Source: Bifidobacterium reuteri DSM 23975 (GTDB lineage: Bacteria > Actinomycetota > Actinomycetes > Actinomycetales > Bifidobacteriaceae). From it: a stretch of 64,000 bases of DNA. The stretch spans positions 62,001 through 126,000 of the forward strand of contig NZ_JGZK01000006.1 of the NCBI RefSeq assembly GCF_000741695.1, read 5' to 3'. A model generated the notes under the pieces. The model ran no database searches and had not been told where the DNA came from. It was given only the letters and a program-made list of their open reading frames with translations. A program made the translations under genes and the position numbers. Below, in pieces: positions 39,154-48,697 of this stretch. Positions within the stretch are counted from its first letter, which is position 1. Each line of letters begins with the position of its first letter.

Positions 39154-39819
39154 TCACTGCTGCTTGGCGAGCAGGTTGGAGATCGGCTTGTAGATCAGGA
39201 AGGTCACCACAGCGTGGATCGCCATCTTGGCCACGTTGAACGGCAGCAGGATCGGCAGGATCATCGCGGCCACAGCCTGCACCGTCATATGTGCGTAGAT
39301 CGGCGTCACCACGAGGTTGCCGAGGAGCGCGGCCACAATGGCCAGCACCGCGCCGACCAGAATGCCGATAAGCGCGCCCTTGCGAGTGCGGTTCGCGCGG
39401 TAGATGAACGAAGCCGGCACGGATAGGCACAGCGCCACGAGCACCGCCATCAGCGTGCCCCACGGATCGGCGAACAGATGTGGTACGAAGCCGAGCACGG
39501 AGACGATCGCGGCTGCGGAGGGGCCGAAGGCGAAGCCGGCGATCAGGCATACGATGCCGGACGGGTCGTACTTCAGCCATGTGACCGGGGTGATCGGGAA
39601 TTCGATGAAGCTGGTGACCATGGCCAACGCCACGAACAAGGCGTACATGGCGATGCGCTTGGTGGACCAGCGGCCGGAATCGGCCACACCGGTCGAATGC
39701 GAGCCGAGCTTGGCGTTGGAGACGTCGCCGGCGGCGGAACCTGAATCCGAACCAGCCCCCTGCGCCTCAGGCGCGACGGAACGGACAACCTGCATGCGAA
39801 TACGCGAAGAAATGCTCAT
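39154..39819 (-). CDS. ribU: ECF transporter S component, riboflavin type (RibU-like)
   Basis: A substrate-binding membrane subunit of an ECF importer, 221 residues. About 50 polar residues precede six helices; the first helix region RIAMYALFVALAMVTSFIEFPI and the motif WLKYDPSGI are typical of riboflavin S components. An FMN riboswitch directly upstream supports riboflavin/FMN as the substrate. The start at 39819 has GAGGG 5 bases upstream, placed directly after the riboswitch closing helix. The fused energising module follows on the same strand after 82 bases. Confidence 0.88.
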   Translation of the reverse strand: MSISSRIRMQVVRSVAPEAQGAGSDSGSAAGDVSNAKLGSHSTGVADSGRWSTKRIAMYALFVALAMVTSFIEFPITPVTWLKYDPSGIVCLIAGFAFGPSAAAIVSVLGFVPHLFADPWGTLMAVLVALCLSVPASFIYRANRTRKGALIGILVGAVLAIVAALLGNLVVTPIYAHMTVQAVAAMILPILLPFNVAKMAIHAVVTFLIYKPISNLLAKQQ

Positions 39820-39829
39820 GTGAGCCCTC

Positions 39830-39972
39830 GTTTCTTCCATCCGGACTGTAACCGTTGGCTTCGGATTCTCACCGAATCGGCCGCTCTCGCGGGTCGCGGG
39901 CTCGCCTGCATTTCCGTTATGAATCCCGGATGCGGCATCACCGCCAGTAAGGAATTGCACCTTCCCTGAAAC
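39830..39972 (-). promoter_or_regulatory. FMN riboswitch (RFN element)
   Basis: On the minus strand the conserved RFN blocks appear in order: AGGGAAGGTGCAATTCC, CTGGCGGTGATGCCGC, GGCGAGCCCGCGA, GGTGAGAATCCGAAGCC and ACAGTCCGGATGGAAGAA. The closing helix P1 is GTTTC (39968-39972) with GAAAC (39830-39834). The ribosome-binding site GAGGG (39825-39829) follows immediately, so FMN binding could act on translation. Confidence 0.95.
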
Positions 39973-39984
39973 TGACAGCCAATA

Positions 39985-40013
39985 TTCATACGCCATAGGG
40001 CGTACAGATGCAA
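39985..40013 (-). promoter_or_regulatory. Promoter upstream of the FMN riboswitch
   Basis: On the minus strand TTGCAT (40008-40013) and TATGAA (39985-39990) are separated by exactly 17 bases, just ahead of the 5' end of the riboswitch. Confidence 0.6.
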
Positions 40014-40349
40014 GCGCTGTTTCATTTCGGGTGACAGCGATACGAAAACAGGGGGAGGAGCACCCCCGAAATGTCGGCGTGTCTACGTTGCGGGCATTGT
40101 TTCATATGTTCATTTTTTGTTGCTGTGAGCGATAATGATACAGTTCGATACTGTTCGTTTTCGGTTGATGCCGGGTCGGAAACCCAGTAATCACGCCATT
40201 GTGTAGTGTTCGCACCATCACGGTGATTGTTCGTTTCTGCACCGTGTATTGAGACAGTTCAGTCGCCTATGCCCAATTATTAAGTCGGGGGGTAATTATT
40301 CGGTGTAATTTCACGAATCGTTCACTGCGCCGTAGGGAGAGGTGAGAAG
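40014..40349. other. Upstream region of the pilus operon
   Basis: No gene was found in these 336 bases. The region is less GC-rich than its neighbours and contains several small inverted repeats (GGGTCGGAAACCC near 40173; AATCAC/GTGATT around 40189-40228). AATTATT occurs twice, 19 bases apart, around a run of six G (40285-40290). It should hold the pilus promoter, but I could not place a convincing -35/-10 pair. Confidence 0.4.
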
Positions 40350-43300
40350 ATGCGCGTAGGACCGGTTGTTTCTAGGTCCAAGGGTTCCGCGAAGGCGGAG
40401 GGTGCGAAGCGCGCCCCAACGGGTATTCGAGTCATTGCCGGTGTATTGGTTTCCGCAATGACGTTCACCTGCGCAATCCCAGCTGCTTATGGTCAGACTT
40501 CCGCAGGTTCTGCGGTTTCCGGCTCCTCTTCAGGAGTCACCGTGATCTCCAATGGTGCTGTGGTCACGGATTCCACCATCGTGTCCGCTGCGGAAACACT
40601 GCGACGCACATCAGGTGACGGCAATGATACTGCAACTGCTCAAACGTCATCTTCTCAAACATCTGCGATCGGGCAATTCCCCTCTGATACGCACTCCGCA
40701 TTCACCACGAGGACCATTCTGGATGCCGGCGATGAATCCGCCGATACGCAGTCGGCCGATGATACCGAAGCCGACAATGCCCAGACCGGCAATGCTGACA
40801 ATGCTGGCAATGCCGCTTCCGATGATGCCGTTGGGTCCTCCGGCGCGACCGAGCCGGCGCGAGCGGTAGCTGATACGTTAGGCGGCCGCGACTACGCAGG
40901 ACAGGTCACGAAGGAGATCGGCGGCAAGACCTACATCCTGATCGGCAATGAACAGCAGTTGCGCGCCATAGGTTCCGGCAAGAAGGTCGTTGGCGGCACT
41001 GTTTATCAGGTTCCGCAGAAGGTAGTCAATACGGGTAGTGTGCTGTTGCCAAATCTTGAATGGCAGGATGCCGGCGATGAATCGGTGGCGTATGCCGGTG
41101 ATGCCGATTTGGCTGATAACGATACGTTGCGTGACGAGAATTTCGATGACCATGATGCGGTCTCAGCCTCATCCAGTTCCACTCGAACCAAATACTTCGT
41201 CAAGGACGCTGATGGCAATCGTCTGGACGTGACAGACGGCACGTATGGCCCCAATACCGGCTTGAGCTATGCCTCGGATGGGAACTACATCATCTTCCGC
41301 GATATCGATCTGTCCCGTAATGCCGCTGATCAGAACAACACGGACTGGTCACCGTTGATGTTCTCCGGGACCATGCTCGGCGCGGTAGCCGCCGACGCCG
41401 CGACAGCCGGCACTCTATTCGATGTGATTGATGCGGATGGCCCCGGTGTAAAGAACAACCCCGCCAAGCCGGTTATCGCTCATGTCGTGGTGAATCAGCC
41501 CGAAGGCAACCTCGATGTGGACAAGCAGCAGGGCATCGGCTTCTTCGCGTCGATCACGAGCACTTCGAGCATCACGAACAACGGCAACAACAAAGGTGGT
41601 GTGCAGAGCCTGGGCACGGTCACGGTCGCCAATCTGAAGCTTGACGATGTGACCGTGAGCAACAACGCCACGGTCGCTCACGTGGATGAGACACTGGTAT
41701 CTGCTCTGCTCAAGTTGGTCGGCTTGCTGCTCAAACCACTGGGCCTTGGTCTGGATGAACTGCTTACCGTACACAAGAACAACCCGTCCAATTTCGCGAC
41801 CGGTGCATTCGCAGGTCGTATCTATGGTGATGTCAAGGTGACCGGTTGCGAGGTCACAGACGCCACTGTCGCGAATGGCAAAGGGATGACCGGCGGATTC
41901 GCCGGCTACGTTGAGGGTGCAACCCGGTACGATATCGCTTCGGAGTCGCTGGGCACACTCATTACGGTGCTCACGGATATTCTGAACGTAATCCCATTTC
42001 TGGGCTTGGGTGACCTTGTCGACTGGCTGCTCGGCAGCACGTTGGGCCTGAACGCTTTGGTGCCGGTCGGTTACTACAACCCGGAGATCTCCGACTCGCA
42101 TGTGGTGAACTTCAAACAGAACACTGTGATCGGCAATGATGATTCGGATTACGCAGGTGGATTCGTCGGTGCGCAGGTCGGCGCGATCATTGAACAATCC
42201 TCAGTGACCAGTGAGAACGCGTTTTCCGTGAAGGCCGGGAAGTATGCAGGTGGATTCGTCGGCGTGAGCCGCAACGGTGAAGTCGGCGGTCTGCTTGGAT
42301 CATTGGGCATCACGATTCTTTCCGCATTGCGCCCGCAAAGCCTCATCGAAGAGTCGTCGCTTAGCGTGACCGGCGACCGGGGCCAGGTGGAGATTACCGC
42401 AGCAAACTATGCGGGCGGATTCGCAGGGCGCTTGGCGAATGCCTATGCGATCAATGATTCCTTGAGCGCAGCTGTGAATGTCATCGCTACGGCATCCCAT
42501 GCTGGTGGTTTTACCGGTCGAGCTTCGGCCGGCTGGGGTTTGGAAGCGGGAACCGATTCGGATGAGAAGCTCTCCGATACCTCTTTGGTTAAAAACCTCA
42601 CGACTATCCTCACCAAACTGCTTGGCACCAATCCCGACGGCGCCGGCGCTTTGCTGACCATCGCCGGGGTCAATCCGTCCGTTGTCCTTGGTGCGCAGAT
42701 GGACGGCGACATCACCGTCACCTCTCAGGGTGACTACGCCGGTGGTCTTATAGGCGATGGCTCGGGCACGATTATCGCCGATTCGACTCAGGAACGTATC
42801 GCAGATCTGTCATTCTGGAAATACGACAGTTCACGTGCCATCCCGCAGCAGCGTTCAACTGTCGTCAAAGGGTTGCGTTCGAGCCAGGCTGATGGTTCAT
42901 ATGCAGGCGGCATTGCGGGCAATCTTCAGCCGACCACTGTCGCCGGCTTGCTGAACAGCGTCGTGAAAATCGGCGACTTGACCATGCTCCAGAAATTTGA
43001 TCAATTCGCGCCATTCACCGTTGACAACGTGACCATGCAAGGCATCCAAGACGGATGGTCGGTGAAGGCGGGCGGCTATCGGGCTGGCGGTGCAATCGGT
43101 TGCGCTACCGGTGGTGATATCACCAACACGAATCTGAGCGCATTAACCAGTGTGGAAGCACGGGGAGAAGCTGGCGGTTTCATCGGTTTTTCCGGCCCGG
43201 GAGACACTGTTGGGGCGAACAGCCTGAACCTGCTTGGCTTGGTCAAACTGTCCGGTTTGCTTTCGGTCGCCGAATACTCCTCTGTCGAAGTGGCGCAGTC

Positions 43301-46300
43301 CAATGTGACCGGCATCGCAAGCGGCTTCACCGTTCAGGCGACAGGCAGCAACGCCAACGGTGAAACCAACACCTATGCCTCAGGCGGTTTCTACGGTCAG
43401 GCGAACAGCACGAAAACCCGTGAAAGCCATGTTGCGAACCTCAAGTCCGTCATCGCAGACAGCACCATGTCGGACGGCATGGCCGGCGGTTTCGTCGGCT
43501 ATTCGACAACCGGTGGCCTGGCGGAAGCCGTCAGCGATTCCGATGATTCGGAGGCGCTGAAGAATCCGCTGACCGGTTCGCTCATCTCCATCGACGACCT
43601 GCTTGGCGCAGTGCCGTATCTCATCCCGGACTACAAGGACACCACCGTGTCTTACGTGAACGGTGGCTATGTGGAAGCCGATACGGCTGGCGGTTTTGCA
43701 GGTGACCTGCAGAGCGGCAAAGTCAACCAGTTCTCCAGCAAGGAACTGGAAGACACGGCGATGCAGGCTATTCAGACGCGTGTCGCTGCGGACGATTACG
43801 CCGCGGTCATCAATCTCGACCATGTTGCCGGCGGCGCATATGCAGGCGGCTTCGGCGGCAAGGTGGTATCCGGCGCGCTTGCATCCGCCGGCAAGGGCGG
43901 CATCAGTCTGCTCGGCAAACTCGGCACCGTGCAGTTGAGCAATCTGGTGGATTTGGTGCAAGGCTACGTGCCGTACATCTCGTATGCCTCCGTGAAAAGC
44001 GATGCGACAACGGTAGCAGCCGATGCCAGCGGCAATGCCATCAGCGATCCGAAGACCCCGGGTCTTGTCGTTTCCGCTGACCGTCTCGATCAGACTGATG
44101 CGCAGTCCGGCTCCGCCGGCGGTTTCATAGGCTACGGCTCCGGCGTGCAGGTTTCTCATTCCAATGTGACGCAATTGCGCTACACCAAGGTCACCGAGCC
44201 GAAAGCTCTTGAAGGTGCCGACGGGTCGTCATACTTCGATACTGCCAAGAGCGCGTATGCGATTGACGGCAAGCGTTACGCCGGCGGCTACATCGGCAAG
44301 ATGGACATCGGCTCCGCCGCCTCCGTGGGCAATGGCCTGAGCCTGCTCGGCCAGAACTTGACGCTCGACGGTGTGGCAAGCGTACTCTCGGTGGTGGTCT
44401 CCACCATCGAACACTCCGACGTGACCGGTGACGCCGCCGGCTATTCGGTCATCGCCAGCGACACAAGCGAACAGAATACGGTTGTCGGCGATGGTACCGC
44501 CACTCCAGGCAGTGCGGATAATCCTCTTGGTGAAGCCGGTGGTTTCGCCGGCCGTGTGATGGGCGGGCATATCCAGGATTCCAATTCCCATAACTTCGCC
44601 TATATCATCGGTCAGATCACGGCAGGCGGCTATGCCGGTGGAATCGCGCCGGGCGATGCGGCGGACATCCTTGGAGAGCATTCCTCGATACTGTCCGGAC
44701 TGGTCGATACCGATGAGGCTCTTGCGTCCGTATTGCAGGACTTTGTGCCGACGATTCGCAACTCCTCCACGGACGCGGTGCCATGTGGTGCCGCGATTCG
44801 CGCGCAAGCCGTTTCGGAAGCGGGCATTCGCCGCGGTATGGCCGGCGGTTACGTGGGCCACAATGAAGGCGGACACATCTGGGGCAACAACAGCTCCAGC
44901 TGGAAAAGCGAGAACGACGACAACGGGTATAGCGGACCCAAGCACAAGGCATATGCCGCGCGTATCCGTTCGGTGTATGGCGCAGAACTCGCCGGTGGCT
45001 TCACCGGGTTCATGGAATCAGCCGATACCGCCGAAACCGGCAATCTCAGCCTGCTGTTCGGCCTGATCAAGGTCAACAATCTGCTGGGCGCCTTGAAGAT
45101 GGCGTATCCCACCGAAGAGCATTCGGAAGTCACCGGCCCCTTGCGCAATCTCGACCTCGCCACGTGGCAGGCATGGGTGAAAGCCGTAGGCATCAATGGC
45201 GCATACGGCAAGGAATTCGCAGAGCTCATCAAGAACTCCGGCACCATCACCTCCACTGATCAGCTTGACGGATACATCTATGGTTTCAATGTGGTGGCAG
45301 GCCGCAGCGAATACTCCAATGATGCCGATCTGCTGGATTCCGGTGCAGCAGGAGGCCACGTCGGCCTGATGCGTACGGGCACCATTACCGATGGCCAGTC
45401 GCTGGACGTGAAGACCGTGTCCGCCATGCGTGCAGCCGGCGGCTACGCGGGCACCATGGAATCCGGTACGGCGGCCCAGTTCGGATCCGTGCAGCTGCTG
45501 GGGGAGAAGGGCCTGAACCTGAGCTTGGCCCAGCTGCTTGGCGTGGCCGAGGTGTTTGTCCCTGTCGCCAAATCCTCCAGCGTCAATGGCTACCGCAAGG
45601 GCATGAAGGTCGAGGCCACAGGTACGGATATCACTCATGGCACTGGTAATGCCGGCGGCTACGTCGGTTTGGCGGTCGGCGCCCAGATCTGGGGCGACCG
45701 CGACGCCAATGGCAATACGCTGGCCGATGGCGCCGAGGCGAGTGCGGCTGCCGGTGCGAATGTGACCAATCTGCGTAAGGTCTCCGGCCGCAACAATGTG
45801 GGCGGTTATGTGGGCATCGCCACATCCGGTTCGGTTGCCGACGTGAATACCAATGCATCCAGCGGATTCCTCCAGGGCGTGATCGACCAGCTCATTCAGG
45901 ACGTCAACCCTGGCGGTCTGATCAATGTGCTGCAAGCCACCGTGGTGACCATTCGCGGTGCACATGTAAGCGCGGACAGCAGCGACTGGGGTTATACCGT
46001 CGAGAGTGCTTACACCGATGAACAGGGCGATGTGCAGTACGCCATCAACGCCGGCGGGTTTGCCGGCTCGTTGCAGGCTGCGATTCTCGGAGACAAGGAT
46101 TCGGCCAAGGGCACAGGAACCGCCGCGGACGTATCCAAGGATCCCGCTGCAGTAACCGTATCCGACCTGCGTGCCGTAGAAGGCGGCCAATACGCCGGTG
46201 GCTTCTTCGGCCTGGCCGACGTATCCAGCGTGGCATCGGTCGGCGGCAACACCGCCGGCACGGGTGACGACACCAACCTGGTGCTGAAACTGCTCAAGGT

Positions 46301-48593
46301 CGGCAATATCGGTGTGCTGGAAGCCTTCCGCGTGTTCATCTACGACGGTCGCGTGGCCGGCGTGCCGGATGGCATTCAGGTCAACGCGCATACGGCCCAA
46401 ACCTATGGCATGCTCGATAGCACGCGATTCACCGGCGCGGCCGGTGGCTTCGGCGGCGGCCTGATCAATGGTTCGGTGAAGAAGTCCACGGTCACCAACC
46501 TCAATAGTGTGACCGGCCTGAACTACACGGGTGGTTTCATCGGCCATCTCGGCAAGTCAGGCACAGTGAGCGCCGACAAGGTGACAGCCGCCGATTCCGT
46601 ACTCGCCGGATTGACCGCCGGCGTTATGGACATCTGGGGTTCTCATGTGGAGGATTCCTCGGTTGCTGGTATCAGCGCAGGCTTTACCGTCACCGCTACA
46701 CATAACGGTGAGGACTATGGCCGTGATGAATCGTTGACTGATGCCACTCATCGCAAGGGTGAGGAGATCGCCGCAGGTTTCACCGGTTATGCCGACCTTT
46801 CCCGCATCTCAGGCAGTTCGGTGACCAATTTCAAGAAGGCATCGAGCGGCGAACTCGCCGGCGGTTTCGCCGGACAGACCACGAAAGCGTATCTGGTGGA
46901 CGCCAAAGCGAACTCCGCGCTGGTGAATCTGCTGGTCAAGTGGATTATCAATCCGCTGCTCAAACTCCTATACGTCGAAAAGATCGAGAATATCGGCAAC
47001 AATCTGAGTCATTATAAGGACCAGTTGTTCGGCCCATTGACCAAGTTCATCGATCTGGAGCTGTTCACCGACGGCAATGCATTGTATGTCAACCTGCTTG
47101 GGCTGAAGATCGGCGTTGCCCTCGATAAGACCGGCACGGACACCGAAGACACCGCATACATCTTCATTGGCGATTCCAAGATCAGCGTCGGCTGCTCGAA
47201 GGATGGCGTCGACCCTGATTCCGTCAGCAATATCAACGCCCAGCTGATCAAAGCCAATCGCACGAAGATCGCAACCTCTTCGGTGCAGGGCATCGCCGAC
47301 GGCTATGACGTGTTCGGCGGAGACGCCACCCAAGGGTCGGACGGTACCGGCGCGACCGGTTACGCAGGCGGCTTTGTGGCCGTGAACGACGAGGGTCTGC
47401 TCGAAGACAACGACATGACTTATGCGGATACGATTCGTGGCGCTTCCGGTCTGGTCGGTCCGTTCTCCGGCAGGACGAATCTCGAATCCGTATACGACTT
47501 CAATACTGTGCATGGTATCGAAGGCAACGGCAACACCTACCACATCTATCGTGATGTGCCGGAGACGTGGTCGTATGCGTTGACTGCCGAACGCAAGCAA
47601 TTCACTTACGGATCGCACATGGACAATGCCACAAAGGCTGATGGTACGGCGAGCGGTACCGCAGGCGTGCTCACGCTGAACCTGAACCGTTATGACGTGG
47701 CTCATCTGGCTGAGAATACCGTAATCAAGCAGTTCTCCGACTACACGGACGCCGTGATGGCTAACAATGTGGGCGGCTCGAATACTGGAACGTCGTCCAC
47801 GGGCGTCAAGAACGAGGCCGCGCCGCTCGGCGTGTACGTGTCCGACGCCAAGGCCGTGCTCATGCTCGATGCCGCAGTCGAAGACAACAACGGCGGCTTC
47901 ACCCCCGAGCCGGATGACGGCCAGGACCCTTGCGGCAAGGATGGTTGCCAGACCGTGGACCTCACCCTGCAGAAGGTGTGGAAGGATTACGGCCGTGTGG
48001 CACGACCGGATGCCATCGCATTGAAGATCACGGCAACGTACACCAACGACGCGGGGGAGAAGGTGACGCCGGACTCCATTCAGTGCTTCGACGGTGATTG
48101 CAATGCCGTGGAACAGCCGAATGGCTGGACCGTCGTATTGGATTCCTCCGACGGCGCTCTGTGGAGCAGCACGTGGCGCAAGAAGATCACCGGTCTGCCG
48201 GTGGCCTTCAAGGACGATGCCGGCAACCTGCACTACTACACGTACACCGTTTCCGAAACCTGGATGATGTTCGGCACAGGCGATATCACCCAATGCACGA
48301 CATCGGTCGGAGCCGATGCCAAGGAAGGCTGCAAGACGCCTGCCGATGCCGGCTACTCGGTCTCGGTGTCATACGCCGCAGATCCGAACAACACCACAGG
48401 CGAAGGCAACAAGGAGTATGTGGCCACGGTGACGAACTCCGTACCTCTGCCGGAAACCGGCGGTCAAGGCACGGCATGGTTCGTACTGTTCGGTCTGCTG
48501 TTGCTCGGTCTCGGTACCGCATGGTATCTCCGGGCGAATTCGAGCGGCACAACAACGCCGCCTCGCCGACGTGGACGCCACGCAACCGCATAA
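40350..48593 (+). CDS. Giant sortase-anchored Glug-repeat surface protein of the pilus operon
   Basis: A 2747-residue surface protein. The signal peptide ends at about residue 50 (AYGQTS). A Ser/Thr/Asp/Ala-rich stretch follows (to about 180), then YILIGNEQQLRAIGSGKKV and a GNYIIFRDIDLS segment. From about residue 515 to 2340 some 30 AGGFAG/GGYVG-type motifs recur every 50-90 residues, typically after an SxVTNL strand; this is a Glug-like repeat pattern that suggests a long beta-solenoid stalk. A Cna-B-like domain (about 2536-2690) precedes the wall signal LPETGG at 2700, a membrane helix and RRRGRHATA. GGGAGAGG lies upstream. As the first gene before the pilin and sortase it fits a tip or ancillary adhesin. 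The ligand is unknown. Confidence 0.9.
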   Translation: MRVGPVVSRSKGSAKAEGAKRAPTGIRVIAGVLVSAMTFTCAIPAAYGQTSAGSAVSGSSSGVTVISNGAVVTDSTIVSAAETLRRTSGDGNDTATAQTSSSQTSAIGQFPSDTHSAFTTRTILDAGDESADTQSADDTEADNAQTGNADNAGNAASDDAVGSSGATEPARAVADTLGGRDYAGQVTKEIGGKTYILIGNEQQLRAIGSGKKVVGGTVYQVPQKVVNTGSVLLPNLEWQDAGDESVAYAGDADLADNDTLRDENFDDHDAVSASSSSTRTKYFVKDADGNRLDVTDGTYGPNTGLSYASDGNYIIFRDIDLSRNAADQNNTDWSPLMFSGTMLGAVAADAATAGTLFDVIDADGPGVKNNPAKPVIAHVVVNQPEGNLDVDKQQGIGFFASITSTSSITNNGNNKGGVQSLGTVTVANLKLDDVTVSNNATVAHVDETLVSALLKLVGLLLKPLGLGLDELLTVHKNNPSNFATGAFAGRIYGDVKVTGCEVTDATVANGKGMTGGFAGYVEGATRYDIASESLGTLITVLTDILNVIPFLGLGDLVDWLLGSTLGLNALVPVGYYNPEISDSHVVNFKQNTVIGNDDSDYAGGFVGAQVGAIIEQSSVTSENAFSVKAGKYAGGFVGVSRNGEVGGLLGSLGITILSALRPQSLIEESSLSVTGDRGQVEITAANYAGGFAGRLANAYAINDSLSAAVNVIATASHAGGFTGRASAGWGLEAGTDSDEKLSDTSLVKNLTTILTKLLGTNPDGAGALLTIAGVNPSVVLGAQMDGDITVTSQGDYAGGLIGDGSGTIIADSTQERIADLSFWKYDSSRAIPQQRSTVVKGLRSSQADGSYAGGIAGNLQPTTVAGLLNSVVKIGDLTMLQKFDQFAPFTVDNVTMQGIQDGWSVKAGGYRAGGAIGCATGGDITNTNLSALTSVEARGEAGGFIGFSGPGDTVGANSLNLLGLVKLSGLLSVAEYSSVEVAQSNVTGIASGFTVQATGSNANGETNTYASGGFYGQANSTKTRESHVANLKSVIADSTMSDGMAGGFVGYSTTGGLAEAVSDSDDSEALKNPLTGSLISIDDLLGAVPYLIPDYKDTTVSYVNGGYVEADTAGGFAGDLQSGKVNQFSSKELEDTAMQAIQTRVAADDYAAVINLDHVAGGAYAGGFGGKVVSGALASAGKGGISLLGKLGTVQLSNLVDLVQGYVPYISYASVKSDATTVAADASGNAISDPKTPGLVVSADRLDQTDAQSGSAGGFIGYGSGVQVSHSNVTQLRYTKVTEPKALEGADGSSYFDTAKSAYAIDGKRYAGGYIGKMDIGSAASVGNGLSLLGQNLTLDGVASVLSVVVSTIEHSDVTGDAAGYSVIASDTSEQNTVVGDGTATPGSADNPLGEAGGFAGRVMGGHIQDSNSHNFAYIIGQITAGGYAGGIAPGDAADILGEHSSILSGLVDTDEALASVLQDFVPTIRNSSTDAVPCGAAIRAQAVSEAGIRRGMAGGYVGHNEGGHIWGNNSSSWKSENDDNGYSGPKHKAYAARIRSVYGAELAGGFTGFMESADTAETGNLSLLFGLIKVNNLLGALKMAYPTEEHSEVTGPLRNLDLATWQAWVKAVGINGAYGKEFAELIKNSGTITSTDQLDGYIYGFNVVAGRSEYSNDADLLDSGAAGGHVGLMRTGTITDGQSLDVKTVSAMRAAGGYAGTMESGTAAQFGSVQLLGEKGLNLSLAQLLGVAEVFVPVAKSSSVNGYRKGMKVEATGTDITHGTGNAGGYVGLAVGAQIWGDRDANGNTLADGAEASAAAGANVTNLRKVSGRNNVGGYVGIATSGSVADVNTNASSGFLQGVIDQLIQDVNPGGLINVLQATVVTIRGAHVSADSSDWGYTVESAYTDEQGDVQYAINAGGFAGSLQAAILGDKDSAKGTGTAADVSKDPAAVTVSDLRAVEGGQYAGGFFGLADVSSVASVGGNTAGTGDDTNLVLKLLKVGNIGVLEAFRVFIYDGRVAGVPDGIQVNAHTAQTYGMLDSTRFTGAAGGFGGGLINGSVKKSTVTNLNSVTGLNYTGGFIGHLGKSGTVSADKVTAADSVLAGLTAGVMDIWGSHVEDSSVAGISAGFTVTATHNGEDYGRDESLTDATHRKGEEIAAGFTGYADLSRISGSSVTNFKKASSGELAGGFAGQTTKAYLVDAKANSALVNLLVKWIINPLLKLLYVEKIENIGNNLSHYKDQLFGPLTKFIDLELFTDGNALYVNLLGLKIGVALDKTGTDTEDTAYIFIGDSKISVGCSKDGVDPDSVSNINAQLIKANRTKIATSSVQGIADGYDVFGGDATQGSDGTGATGYAGGFVAVNDEGLLEDNDMTYADTIRGASGLVGPFSGRTNLESVYDFNTVHGIEGNGNTYHIYRDVPETWSYALTAERKQFTYGSHMDNATKADGTASGTAGVLTLNLNRYDVAHLAENTVIKQFSDYTDAVMANNVGGSNTGTSSTGVKNEAAPLGVYVSDAKAVLMLDAAVEDNNGGFTPEPDDGQDPCGKDGCQTVDLTLQKVWKDYGRVARPDAIALKITATYTNDAGEKVTPDSIQCFDGDCNAVEQPNGWTVVLDSSDGALWSSTWRKKITGLPVAFKDDAGNLHYYTYTVSETWMMFGTGDITQCTTSVGADAKEGCKTPADAGYSVSVSYAADPNNTTGEGNKEYVATVTNSVPLPETGGQGTAWFVLFGLLLLGLGTAWYLRANSSGTTTPPRRRGRHATA

Positions 48594-48604
48594 TCGCAAG
48601 ATTT

Positions 48605-48624
48605 CCCGCAGCTTCGGCTGCGGG
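48605..48624 (+). terminator. UUCG-capped hairpin between the giant protein and pilin genes
   Basis: CCCGCAGC (48605-48612), TTCG, GCTGCGGG (48617-48624). This is a very stable tetraloop hairpin 12 bases past the stop with no T-run. It may act as partial terminator or as a 5' stabiliser of the pilin mRNA. Confidence 0.7.
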
Positions 48625-48697
48625 CCAACCAATATCAGCCAACGTCGTTTCCCGAAACAGAAGGTCGGGAAGCAACAACAGAAGAAAGGAACCAGTG

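Noticed and set aside
40285..40290. Run of six G upstream of the pilus operon as a phase-variation tract
   Set aside because: Poly-G tracts that switch pili are longer and lie in coding sequence or a promoter spacer; this run is short and I could not place a promoter around it.
48098..48697. Upstream extension of the pilin frame
   Set aside because: It lies within the 3' end of the giant surface protein gene in another frame; the signal peptide and ribosome-binding site place the start at 48698.
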